A stretch of 64,000 nt of DNA from NCBI RefSeq assembly GCF_009930875.1, contig NZ_CP025249.1, positions 2,294,001 through 2,358,000 of the forward strand. Reading direction: 5' to 3'. The stretch's first letter is position 1; the number at the start of each line of letters is the position of its first letter. Source of the stretch: Actinomyces sp. 432 (GTDB lineage Bacteria > Actinomycetota > Actinomycetes > Actinomycetales > Actinomycetaceae). The position numbers were made by a program, and so were the translations under genes. Below, in pieces: positions 1 to 8,185 of this stretch. Under the pieces are notes generated by a model. It saw only the letters and a program-made list of their open reading frames with translations. It made no database searches and was not told where the DNA came from.

Positions 1-1086
1 GGATCCAGCCGGTGGCGTAGATGCCGGTCAGCGGCTGGCCATCATCGTCGAGCACGCGGCCGCCGGCGTTGGGGATCACATGCCGGTCGGCGTCGAAGGG
101 CAGGCCCTCAATGGGACTGCCTGCGTAGCCAACGGCGCGGTAGACGGCCTGCACCGGCCAGTCCCGGAACTCGCCGGTGCCGGAGACGGTGCCGTCACCG
201 TTCAGGCGAGTGCGCTCGGTGCGCAGGGCGCGCACGTGCCCGGCCTCATCGGTGAGAATGGCGGCGGGCGCCTGGAACAGGTGGATGTGGATGGTCCGGG
301 AGGCGGTCAGCTCCTCCGGCTCCTGCATGGCGTAGTTCTCCAGGGCCTTGACCACCTGCCGCTGCTGGTTGGAGGCGGCCAGGGCCTCGCGGGAGCCCTC
401 GTCGTACTCGAAGTCCTCCTCATCGACGGTGACGTCCACATCGGGCTGCTTGCCCAGTTCCCGCAGCTCCAGGGGGTGAACTTCACCTGGGCGGGGCCGC
501 GGCGACCGAAGACGTGCACGTCGGTGACCGGGGACTGCTGCAGTAACTCGGCCACGTTCGCGGGGATCTCCGTGGTCATCAGGTCGCGGGCGTGCTTGGC
601 CAGGACGCGGGAGATGTCCAGGGCGACGTTGCCGACGCCGATGACGGCAACCTCCTTGGCCTCCAGCGGCCAGGTGCGCGGATGGTCGGGGTGACCGTCG
701 TACCAGGAGACGAAGTCGGCGCCGCCGTAGGACTCGGGAGCGTCGATACCGGGGATGTCCAGGGGGGCGTCGGTATCCGCGCCGGTGGAGAAGATCAGGG
801 CGTCGTAGTGCTCGCGCAGCTCGGCGACGCTGATGTCGCGGCCGACCTCCACGTTGCCGATCAGCCGGATGTCGCCGCGCTGCAGGATCTTGTACAGGGC
901 CACGATGATCTGCTTGATGCGCGGGTGGTCCGGGGCCACGCCGTAACGCACCAGGCCGTAGGGGGCAGGCAGGCGCTCGAACAGGTCGATGTTCACGTCC
1001 AGGCCCGACTTCGACAGGATGTCCGAGGCGTAGATACCGGCGGGGCCTGCTCCGATGACGGCGACATTAAGAGGGCGTGCGTTCAC
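1..1086 (-). CDS. fprA: FprA-like ferredoxin/adrenodoxin-NADP+ reductase, frameshifted, 3' end outside window
   Basis: FAD/NADP oxidoreductase that passes electrons between NADPH and ferredoxin in the cytoplasm. Starting from GTG at 1086, the N-terminal FAD motif GAGPAGIYASD follows within about ten residues, as is usual in the family; an ATG at 1131 would add 15 unlikely residues. The NADP-binding segment GVGNVALDISR is also visible. After VHVFGRRGPAQVKFTP the reading frame is lost in a run of five G (472-476 on the plus strand). With a sixth base, the translation continues as LELRELG and runs in frame to the window edge, ending ...GIYATGWI. The break is therefore a single missing C in the coding strand, either a sequencing error or a recent mutation. 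The last part of the protein lies outside the window. Confidence 0.85.
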
Positions 1087-1220
1087 TGGTCTTCGTTTCT
1101 GGTGACTAAGGGTGGATGGCCGGGCGAGCACCGGGCGGTGCGCTGCTCAGGTCGGCCCAAGTGTATGCGGGTGCTCATCAACCGCGGTGTGGCGTGCGTC
1201 CCGCTCACCCGACTGGCTTC

Positions 1221-1275
1221 CGCCGCCCCTCGCCGAGGTCGGTAGACGTTACGTGCCGAGGTCGGCAGAAGTGGC
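1221..1275 (-). repeat. Dispersed 23-bp-pitch intergenic element, copy A (two boxes)
   Basis: Read on the minus strand: GCCGACCTCGG, then CACGTAACGTCT, a second box ACCGACCTCGG exactly 23 bp after the first, then CGAGGGGCGGCGG. Six further copies occur in this window (near 30700, 31777, 47511, 53382, 56521 and 63736), with the same pitch and terminal G-rich end. Copy A is the only one not next to a visible stop codon. Confidence 0.8.
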
Positions 1276-1820
1276 GAATCCCATTCCCGCTGACCTCCTC
1301 GTTCTTGTCGCCCGTCCGGAAGCATGCAGACGCAGCACTGCGCGGCTCAAACCACGACGATTCGTGCACATGGCGACGGATCTGCGATTCGCCGGGTGAC
1401 GTGACTCCTCCGGTTCGCGGGTGTGGAGGTGGATTCCGGGGTGATCTCGGGCGCTTAGGCCGAGGGGTCGGCTGGATGCGACTCTCTGCTGGCACCGAGT
1501 CCCGTGCGTGGCGGCCCGAAGTGTCCAGATCTATGACAAACGAGGTAGGAGGCGGCAGCGGCCGCGAACAGAACGTTGGAATCATGCGGGTGTCAGATCG
1601 GCACCAGCGGCCGTAGGCGGTGTTTGTCATCAATTTTGACAACCATAGGAGCATCATTCCGCCCCCGCGGCGGGCACCCGGCACACACCCACCAGGCCGA
1701 CAGCACCCACCAGCCACACCTCAAACCTGACAAGTCCGTTTGAGGGCGTACGCATCGCTGGTCATGCAGTACCGGATACCGGCCACTGACAATGCCGTGC
1801 CCAGCACCTCCCACGCCTGG

Positions 1821-1867
1821 AGTCGGCTGCACGCACCCCCGTACCCAAGTCGGCTGCAAGCACCCCC
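1821..1867. repeat. Short direct repeat, 20 bp, two copies 27 bp apart
   Basis: AGTCGGCTGC plus ACGCACCCCC at 1821-1840 recurs as AGTCGGCTGC plus AAGCACCCCC at 1848-1867 with one mismatch, followed by a third partial AGTCG at 1870. No function is apparent. Confidence 0.7.
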
Positions 1868-1926
1868 GGAGTCGTTTGCCGGTATCCCCCGCCCGGAAGC
1901 GGGATCATCTACAACGCCACTTCGAG

Positions 1927-1999
1927 GTTAACAACGCCCGTTAACGGTCTGCTGAAGGGCTGCAAGGTATACAGCAGGCCGTTAAGTAGCGTTGTTAAC
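1927..1999. repeat. Long imperfect inverted repeat (28-bp arms, 17-bp spacer)
   Basis: Left arm 1927-1954 begins GTTAACAACGC and ends GGTCTGCTG. Right arm 1972-1999 begins CAGCAGGCCGTTAA and ends GCGTTGTTAAC. Only four of 28 positions fail to pair. The spacer 1955-1971 contains GGTATA. The structure lies about 140 bp upstream of the lipoprotein start, so it could be a regulator binding site, a transcript hairpin or a vestigial recombination site. The sequence alone does not decide. Confidence 0.8.
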
Positions 2000-2141
2000 G
2001 CCCAACCCGCGTAGCAGACACCCCCAGCCCGCCACACTCGCCAACACGAACAACAGACTGCCGTCTCACCCGAGTCTCCCCACGACGACAAGGCGCCGAT
2101 ATAGTATCGAGACATTTCGTCGCTCCGCGCCTAGGACAACC

Positions 2142-3482
2142 ATGAGACGCCGCCACTTCCTGCTCAGTTCACTGACAGCCACCGCCCTCCCGATCCTCAC
2201 CGCATGCGGTTCGCGGACGTCGTCGGACCGCGCCACCGCATCCACGGCCGCTTCACCGACCCCGACGCCCCCGGCTCGCGTCCCCGTGGGCTTCGCCGAC
2301 GCCGGGAATCTGCCGGGATCAGACTTCCATCCCGAGTCGTTCAGCCGGCTCCGTGGCAGCTACCTAGTGGGTAGCAGCGGCAACACCTGGTGGTACGGGG
2401 ATCCATCCGCCATGAACTACTGGTATTTCACAGCCGACGGCGCCGACGCCGGCTCCATGGAACTGGTAGCCATGGGCTCCGCCGAAGAGCTTCAGAACCT
2501 CGCGCCGCAGGTCGGACCGGCTCAAATTCTCACCGATGAAATCATGGTCGTCGACGCCGCTGCCCACTTCGGCTATGTAGTCGTCACGGCGGTCCGCACC
2601 GGGGTGACTCAGGAATCCGCCTGGCAAGCCCATCTGCTCAAGGTGGATCTGGAGGCTGCGGCCGTCGTGGAAGTGCTGCCGCTGGATGTCGACGCCGCGG
2701 TCGATACGACAATCGGCAACTGGACGATGGCGCTGGACACCGACGGCACCAACCTGGGCATCGGTACCGGGATAATCCGTGGCGACACCCGCATCTGGGC
2801 CATCAACACCGAGTCGATGGAGATTGTCCTCAAGGATCCACATCAAGTTGGTTATGACGCCCTCCACCAGGTCAGCGGCGACGCGCTACTGACAGGCACG
2901 GCGAGCTCCTCCTACTCCGAGGGCGCATACCCGCCCTATATCGTCTACTCATTCGAGTCCGGCAACCTAGTCACCCAGGAGAACAACCTGGACACCTACT
3001 TGTTGGGCTCCTGGCTGTACTGGTTGGAGACCGCCTACGACGCCTGGCGCATCATGGACGTGACCACCGGCGAGGAGGTGACCCTGGCTGATCAGCCTCC
3101 CGTAGGCGCGCTGGACGCGCGCCCGACGGTGTGGGAGACGGGCGGCTACTCGGTCGTACGCACCGATTCGGCGCTGGACGTGCGCCCCCTCGGTTCGCCA
3201 GCAGCGACACTGTCCCTGTCCGCGGACGCCGGGGACACCATCCCCGCAGCGCTCGCCGTCCACCGCGATGTGGTTTATGCGGCCTATCCCTCCGCCGCGC
3301 ATGAGCTGCACCTGATCGATCTCGCCACCGGCGAGGAACTGGCCACTGCCAGGCTTGGAACCGAGGAGGACGGAATCGATCGTGAGCCGCAGACGCTAGC
3401 CGTCTCCGAGGTCGGTGCCGGCTACTTCTACAGCCGGGGCGGGACCTGCACCTTCCACGCCGCCACCGACTGGCTGACCTGA
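2142..3482 (+). CDS. Putative secreted lipoprotein, probable beta-propeller-like
   Basis: Predicted surface lipoprotein of 446 residues. The start is ATG 2142, with AGGACA about 4 bp upstream; it is followed by MRRRHFLLSS, a hydrophobic stretch and the lipobox LTAC, then a Ser/Thr/Pro/Ala linker (about residues 23-45). Upstream in-frame codons give a basic, low-complexity leader and were rejected. The rest is rich in Trp, Gly and Asp with recurring short beta-like segments ending in turns, resembling a WD/PQQ-type propeller without clear repeat motifs. It stands alone, with a long non-coding region on its left. Function is unknown; solute binding or an envelope role is only a guess. Confidence 0.8.
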   Translation: MRRRHFLLSSLTATALPILTACGSRTSSDRATASTAASPTPTPPARVPVGFADAGNLPGSDFHPESFSRLRGSYLVGSSGNTWWYGDPSAMNYWYFTADGADAGSMELVAMGSAEELQNLAPQVGPAQILTDEIMVVDAAAHFGYVVVTAVRTGVTQESAWQAHLLKVDLEAAAVVEVLPLDVDAAVDTTIGNWTMALDTDGTNLGIGTGIIRGDTRIWAINTESMEIVLKDPHQVGYDALHQVSGDALLTGTASSSYSEGAYPPYIVYSFESGNLVTQENNLDTYLLGSWLYWLETAYDAWRIMDVTTGEEVTLADQPPVGALDARPTVWETGGYSVVRTDSALDVRPLGSPAATLSLSADAGDTIPAALAVHRDVVYAAYPSAAHELHLIDLATGEELATARLGTEEDGIDREPQTLAVSEVGAGYFYSRGGTCTFHAATDWLT

Positions 3483-3922
3483 CCGGCAGTCCCGGCGCAC
3501 AGCGTCCACCAGCCCGGGTGTGCCATTGGTGCGGACTCGCTGGCAGGGCGTCGGGCACCGCATCCCCATTCTTCTATCGCGCACCGCCAGCGCCGACACC
3601 GCCATCGCCGGAGTCCTGCCCCGAAGACTTCTCCTCGGAAATGCTGTGGCCGGCGCCGGCGGCTCCTCCGCAATAAACGCCGTGGATGACCACTACCTGG
3701 CCGGCACCGCCCACGTGCATGACGCGCTGTTGGGCAGGGATGGGCTGCGCCGCGTCGTCGACCTCAATGGCCCGACCACTTGGGCGGTGCCCAGTGGCGC
3801 GACTAAGCCCCCTGGATGGGATGCGGGGCAGCCAGTTCCTCGTGCGGCCCTCGTCTCCGGCAATGCCCTTACCGATACTGGCATTGGCACCTGACTGCTA
3901 CCGACGTCGGCAAGGGAGCGGG
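3483..3922. other. Intergenic region, possible gene remnant
   Basis: 440 bp between the lipoprotein and polyprenyl synthase stop codons. A plus-strand frame at 3520-3894 translates to an Ala/Gly/Arg-rich product containing PRRLLLGNAVAGAGGSSA, which loosely resembles a signal region. No family is recognised and no Shine-Dalgarno sequence precedes it. It may be a decayed gene or chance. No clear terminator hairpin was found. Confidence 0.3.
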
Positions 3923-5029
3923 TCAGGCTGCGCGGTCCACCAGCAGGTGCGCGAACTGCACCATGCCATCACGTACCAGGGCCACCCTTTGCCGTGCGTC
4001 GGCAAGGGCCGCGTCACGTTCCTCTCCCGTAATGCCTCCGGCGTCCAGACGCTCTACGGTGCCGGCCAGAACCGCGTCCTCCAGGCCGTCTAGCACTGCG
4101 ACGGCCTGGTCCGCCCAATCCATCGCCATCTTCCGGGTGCGGGCGAGAACCGGGTGGACGCGCAGCTGGGCCACGACGTCCGCCAGCACCGCATCGTCGG
4201 ACAGGTCGGCGCCGGAGAGAGTGGCCAGGATCGACTGCCCGGCGGCGTCGAGCTCGCCCGCCGCCAGGGCCTGCCGCAGCAGCAGCACCGGCATGGTGTC
4301 CACGCCCTCCCGCAGGTCCGTGCCCGGAGTCTTACCGGTGGTGGCAGTATCGCTGGTCAGGTCGATGCAGTCGTCAGCGAGTTGGAAGGCCACCCCGATC
4401 TTCTCCCCGAACGCCTCCACGATCGCCTCGGTAGCCTCCCCCGCACGGGAGAGCATGGCGCCATAGCGCGCCGACACGGCAATGAGAGAGCCGGTCTTGT
4501 CCGCCAGTACTTGCAGGTAGTGCGCCACCGGGTCCGTGCCTGCCGGGCGCGGCAGCGTCTCATGCAGCTGGCCCATGCACAGCCGCTCAAAGGTCTTGGA
4601 GTGCGCCAGCACCGCCTGCGGGCCGAGTGCGGCCACGAGCTGGGATGCCCGGGCCACCAGCACGTCCCCGGTGAGAATCGCCGCCGAGTTGCCCCACACC
4701 GTCTGGGCACTGGGGGCACCGCGGCGCAGGGGCGCCTCATCCATTACGTCATCGTGGTAGAGAGTGGCGATATGGGTGAGCTCGACGGCGACGCCCGCGT
4801 CCAGCACGGGCTCGACGACCGCCAAGCCCGGGTCACCTAGGTGAGCCGTCAGCAGCGTGAGCACGGGGCGCAGCCGCTTCCCGCCGGCCGCGGCCAGGTG
4901 AGAGGTCGGTGCGTTAATGGTTTCGTCGGCGTTGCTGACGACCTCTAGCAGGCGCGCCTCAATGGCTTCGAGTCCCGGTACGATCCGCTCTTCGAGCTGC
5001 GGGAGGCTGAGGGGCAGCGTTCCAATCAC
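3923..5029 (-). CDS. Long-chain polyprenyl diphosphate synthase
   Basis: Trans-prenyltransferase of 368 residues that condenses isopentenyl diphosphate onto allylic diphosphates, here probably to make the menaquinone side chain. Both Asp-rich motifs are present: DDVMD (residues 93-97, within LYHDDVMDEAPLRRG) and DDCID (219-223, within QLADDCIDLTSD). GGKRLRP near residue 49 is the usual IPP-binding segment. Start is GTG 5029, overlapping the nuoN stop as GTGA, so it is translationally coupled to the complex I operon. The menJ-like gene at the head of the operon and the divergent menG/menF support a quinone role. Chain length cannot be read from sequence; hepta- to decaprenyl products are all possible. 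Confidence 0.9.
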   Translation of the reverse strand: MIGTLPLSLPQLEERIVPGLEAIEARLLEVVSNADETINAPTSHLAAAGGKRLRPVLTLLTAHLGDPGLAVVEPVLDAGVAVELTHIATLYHDDVMDEAPLRRGAPSAQTVWGNSAAILTGDVLVARASQLVAALGPQAVLAHSKTFERLCMGQLHETLPRPAGTDPVAHYLQVLADKTGSLIAVSARYGAMLSRAGEATEAIVEAFGEKIGVAFQLADDCIDLTSDTATTGKTPGTDLREGVDTMPVLLLRQALAAGELDAAGQSILATLSGADLSDDAVLADVVAQLRVHPVLARTRKMAMDWADQAVAVLDGLEDAVLAGTVERLDAGGITGEERDAALADARQRVALVRDGMVQFAHLLVDRAA

Positions 5030-6588
5030 GGTAGGAGCATAGCGGCGTTAGCCAGCGCCCCCGCTACGGCCTGGGGCAGGACGCCAATGAGCACGGTACC
5101 GACGGCCGCCAAGCCGATCGCCAGCGCAGTCGGCCCCATGGAGTCGACGACGGCCACCCGCTCCCCCTCCGGCTCGCGGAAGAACATGAGCACGATCAGT
5201 CGCATGTAGAAGAAGGCAGTGGCCACAGAGCTGATCACCGCGGCGACGACGAGCCAGGTAGCCCCGCCTACGACACCCGCGATAAACACCTCGAACTTCG
5301 CCACGAATCCGGCAGTCAGCGGGATACCGGCAAATGACAGCAGGAATACGGTCATGGCGCCGGCCAGCCAGGGACTGCGCCGCCCCAGACCGGCGAAGGC
5401 CTTCAGGTCCGTGGCCTCGGCGCCGGGGGCGCCGTCGTGGCTCTCCCGCACCAGCGTGACCACCCCAAAGGCGCCGACGGTGGCGATGCCGTAGGTCAGG
5501 GCGTACAGCATCAGCGCACTCACGCCGATAGAGTTCCAGGCAATGATGCCGATGAGCATGTAGCCGGCGTGGGCTATCGCCGAGTAGGCCAGCATGCGCT
5601 TCACATCGGTCTGCACCACGCCGACCACGGTGCCCACGGCCATGGTCAAGATGGCAACAGCCCACAGGAACGGGGCCAGGTCCCAGCCCAGTACGCCGCC
5701 TACCACGTAGTAGAAGCGCACCAGGGCGAGGAAGGCAGTGGCCTTCACCCCGGCCGCCATGAAGCCCGTGACCGGGGTGGGAGCACCCTGGTAGACGTCC
5801 GGGCTCCAGGCGTGGAACGGCGCAGCTGCTGTCTTGAACAGCAGGCCGATGGTCACCAGCACGACCCCGGCCAGGGCCAGCCAGTCCATACCGAGCGCTC
5901 CCCCGCCGGCGATGGCGTAGGCGATCGCCCTGTAGGACAGCGAGTCGGACACCCCGTACAGGAAGGCGGCGCCCATCAGCAGGAAGGCCGAGGCGAATAC
6001 TCCCAGCACGAAGTACTTCAGGGCGGCCTCCTGGCTGAGCAGGCGGCGGTGGCGCGCCATGGCCGCCATGATGTACAGGGGCAGCGAGACCAGCTCCAGG
6101 GTGACCAGCAGCGTGATCATGTCGTCCGCCAGCGGGAACAGCATCATGCCGCCCAGCGAGAACAGGGTCAGCGGGAACATCTCGGTGGACACCCAGCGGG
6201 CGTGCAGGGACTCGGCCTCCTCGGCGCTGCCGGGGCGGTCGGCGGCCTGGGCGGCGAAGGCGCCGTCGTCGGCGGTGGTGCGGTCGGCCATCACCAGGAT
6301 GGCAAGCAAGCCGATCACCAGCACAATGCCCTGGGCGGCTACCCCGAAGGGGTCCTCCGCGATGCCGGTGGCCAGCTGGCGGCCGATGCCGGGGGACACG
6401 ATGGACCAGCGGCCCGCCAGTGCCACGCCGGCGCCGAGAACGGCCAGCAGGCTCAGCATGGCCTGTACGACCGGGCGAGCGGCGCGGGGGACGAACGCCT
6501 CCACAAGTACGCCGATGACGCCCGCAAGCAGGATGATCAGTACCGGGGTGAGGCCGGCCCATTCGATGACCGGGGCGGTGAGGCTCAC
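5026..6588 (-). CDS. nuoN: NADH-quinone oxidoreductase subunit N
   Basis: Membrane antiporter-like subunit of complex I, 520 residues with about 14 hydrophobic segments. Conserved stretches include YFVLGVFASAFLLMGAAFLYG, KTAAAPFHAWSPDVYQGAPT with the proton-channel Lys, and KRMLAYSAIAHAGYMLIG. It forms one of the proton-translocating modules of the membrane arm. Its start overlaps the nuoM stop by 4 bp and its end overlaps the polyprenyl synthase start. The loop between the early helices is acidic and somewhat long (residues about 100-130). Length and order are normal for actinobacterial nuo operons. Confidence 0.95.
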   Translation of the reverse strand: MSLTAPVIEWAGLTPVLIILLAGVIGVLVEAFVPRAARPVVQAMLSLLAVLGAGVALAGRWSIVSPGIGRQLATGIAEDPFGVAAQGIVLVIGLLAILVMADRTTADDGAFAAQAADRPGSAEEAESLHARWVSTEMFPLTLFSLGGMMLFPLADDMITLLVTLELVSLPLYIMAAMARHRRLLSQEAALKYFVLGVFASAFLLMGAAFLYGVSDSLSYRAIAYAIAGGGALGMDWLALAGVVLVTIGLLFKTAAAPFHAWSPDVYQGAPTPVTGFMAAGVKATAFLALVRFYYVVGGVLGWDLAPFLWAVAILTMAVGTVVGVVQTDVKRMLAYSAIAHAGYMLIGIIAWNSIGVSALMLYALTYGIATVGAFGVVTLVRESHDGAPGAEATDLKAFAGLGRRSPWLAGAMTVFLLSFAGIPLTAGFVAKFEVFIAGVVGGATWLVVAAVISSVATAFFYMRLIVLMFFREPEGERVAVVDSMGPTALAIGLAAVGTVLIGVLPQAVAGALANAAMLLP

Positions 6589-8171
6589 TTCGTGTTCCCT
6601 TCTGCGATCACGACGGCGACGGCGGGGTCTGCCGGGGCGGGGGCGGTAGCCGAGACGGCCTGGGCCGCCGTGGTTCCGGTGGCATCCAGCGCAGCGGCAA
6701 CCTGCGCCGCGACGTCCTCGAAGGCGTCGGTCAGCACGGCGGGCGCAAGCCCGAGTGCGAGCATGGCGGCGATGACCGGTACCAGCACGAGCTTCTCGCG
6801 GCCGTCCAGGTCGGCGCTGCCCACGCGCTCACGGGCGGGAGCGCCGGTGAACACCCGCTGGTAGGGCAGCAGCACGTACACGGCGGCGATGATGACGCCG
6901 AGCACGGCGATCATCCCGAGCGGCACCGACTCGGAGAAGGTGCCGGTGAGCACCATCCACTCCGGAACGAATCCGCTCAGCCCCGGCAGGGCGATGGAGG
7001 CCAGGCCGGAGATGAGGAAGGTGCCGGCGATCAGCGGCATGACCCGCTGGATGCCGCCGAGCTCGCTAATGGCAACGGTGCCGGTGCGGCGGGCGAGGAA
7101 GCCGGTAACCAGGTACAGGCCGGCGATCGACAGCCCGTGGGCGACCATGTAGACCATAGCGCCGGTCGCGGCGATCTGGTTGCCGATGAACAGTCCTAGC
7201 ACCATGAAGCCGAAGTGGCTGATGGAGGTGTAGGAGATCAGCCGGTACAGGTTGTCCTGGGCGATGGCGGCCAGGCCCCCGTAGATGATCCCGATCACGG
7301 CCAGTACCAGCACTACCGGCGCGGCCCAGGCGGACTCGCGCGGGAACAGGGGCAGCACCAGCGCGGCCATGCCGTAGGTGCCGATCTTGTCCAGCACGCC
7401 GATCAGCAGCACGGAGGTGCCCGGTGTGGCCTGCTCCGCGGTGTCCGGCAACCACGTGTGCAGCGGCACCATGGGTGCCTTAATGGCGAAGGCGACGAAG
7501 AAGGAGATGAAGATCCACCTCCCGGCGGCGGTGGATCCGCCTATCCGGCCGGTCAGGTTCTCAATCAGGTAGGCGCCCTCACCGCCGGGGCCGTAGACGA
7601 ACAGTGCGACTACCCCCACGAGCATGACCAGCCCGCCGGCCAGGGAGTACAGCAGGAACTTCAGGGCGGCGCGACGCCGGCGCTCACCGCCGAAGCGCCC
7701 GATGAGGAAGTACACCGGCACGAGCATGGCCTCGAAGCAGATGTAGAACAGGAAGACGTCGCGGGCCGCGAAGATGACCACGACGAAGGCCTCCAGCACC
7801 AGCACCAGGCCGCTGAACAGGGACTGCTGGTCCGCGGGCACCTCTCCCCAGCTGGCCAGGAGCACAAGCGGCACCAGGAAGGCGGTCAGCAGCAGCATGG
7901 CCAGGCCGAGCCCGTTCACGCCCAGCGCCCAGGACACGCCCAGCAGCGGGATCCAGGAGTGGGTCTCGGCCAGCTGCGTGGCGCCGGCCTGGGCCATGTC
8001 AAAGCGGGTCAGCGCCCAGATGCCTACACCGAACGTGGCCAGGGAGAAGAGCAGGCCGATGACCCGCCCCTGGCGCCGCAGCGGGGGCATCAGCCACAGC
8101 AGCAGTGCCCCGGCGAGCGGGACGACCGCCATGACAGTCAGGATGGGAAAGGTTTCATTCATGGGCTGCAT
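6585..8171 (-). CDS. nuoM: NADH-quinone oxidoreductase subunit M
   Basis: Complex I membrane subunit of the Mrp-antiporter type, 528 residues. Diagnostic segments are FYICFEAMLVPVYFLIG, AIKAPMVPLHTWLPDTAEQA and LISYTSISHFGFMVLG, which carry the Glu and Lys residues of the proton half-channels. AGAGGAC nine bases before ATG 8171 supports that start over the second ATG at 8162. It overlaps nuoN by 4 bp. The C-terminal 50 residues are Ala-rich and extend past the last membrane helix; this tail is not a conserved part of NuoM. Confidence 0.95.
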   Translation of the reverse strand: MQPMNETFPILTVMAVVPLAGALLLWLMPPLRRQGRVIGLLFSLATFGVGIWALTRFDMAQAGATQLAETHSWIPLLGVSWALGVNGLGLAMLLLTAFLVPLVLLASWGEVPADQQSLFSGLVLVLEAFVVVIFAARDVFLFYICFEAMLVPVYFLIGRFGGERRRRAALKFLLYSLAGGLVMLVGVVALFVYGPGGEGAYLIENLTGRIGGSTAAGRWIFISFFVAFAIKAPMVPLHTWLPDTAEQATPGTSVLLIGVLDKIGTYGMAALVLPLFPRESAWAAPVVLVLAVIGIIYGGLAAIAQDNLYRLISYTSISHFGFMVLGLFIGNQIAATGAMVYMVAHGLSIAGLYLVTGFLARRTGTVAISELGGIQRVMPLIAGTFLISGLASIALPGLSGFVPEWMVLTGTFSESVPLGMIAVLGVIIAAVYVLLPYQRVFTGAPARERVGSADLDGREKLVLVPVIAAMLALGLAPAVLTDAFEDVAAQVAAALDATGTTAAQAVSATAPAPADPAVAVVIAEGNTK

Positions 8172-8185
8172 GTGGTCGTGTCCTC

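Larger units (their letters stand above)
1087..2141. other. Non-coding stretch with three different repeats
   Basis: About 1 kb without a convincing gene; the open frames here have no recognisable motif and unnatural composition. It holds a dispersed 23-bp-pitch element (1221-1275), a TTGTCA-N7-TGACAA dyad (1624-1642), a 20-bp direct repeat (1821-1867) and a long inverted repeat (1927-1999). The promoter of the lipoprotein gene should lie at its right end, where TATAGT occurs near 2100, and that of fprA at its left end. Confidence 0.6.

Noticed and set aside
1624..1642. TTGTCA-N7-TGACAA dyad as an operator
   Set aside because: Short arms, no gene start within 400 bp, and no promoter in suitable position. 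It is mentioned only as part of the non-coding stretch.
1593..1859. Minus-strand 88-codon frame
   Set aside because: Contains Trp/Cys-rich low-complexity sequence and crosses the direct repeat; no ribosome-binding site and no family.
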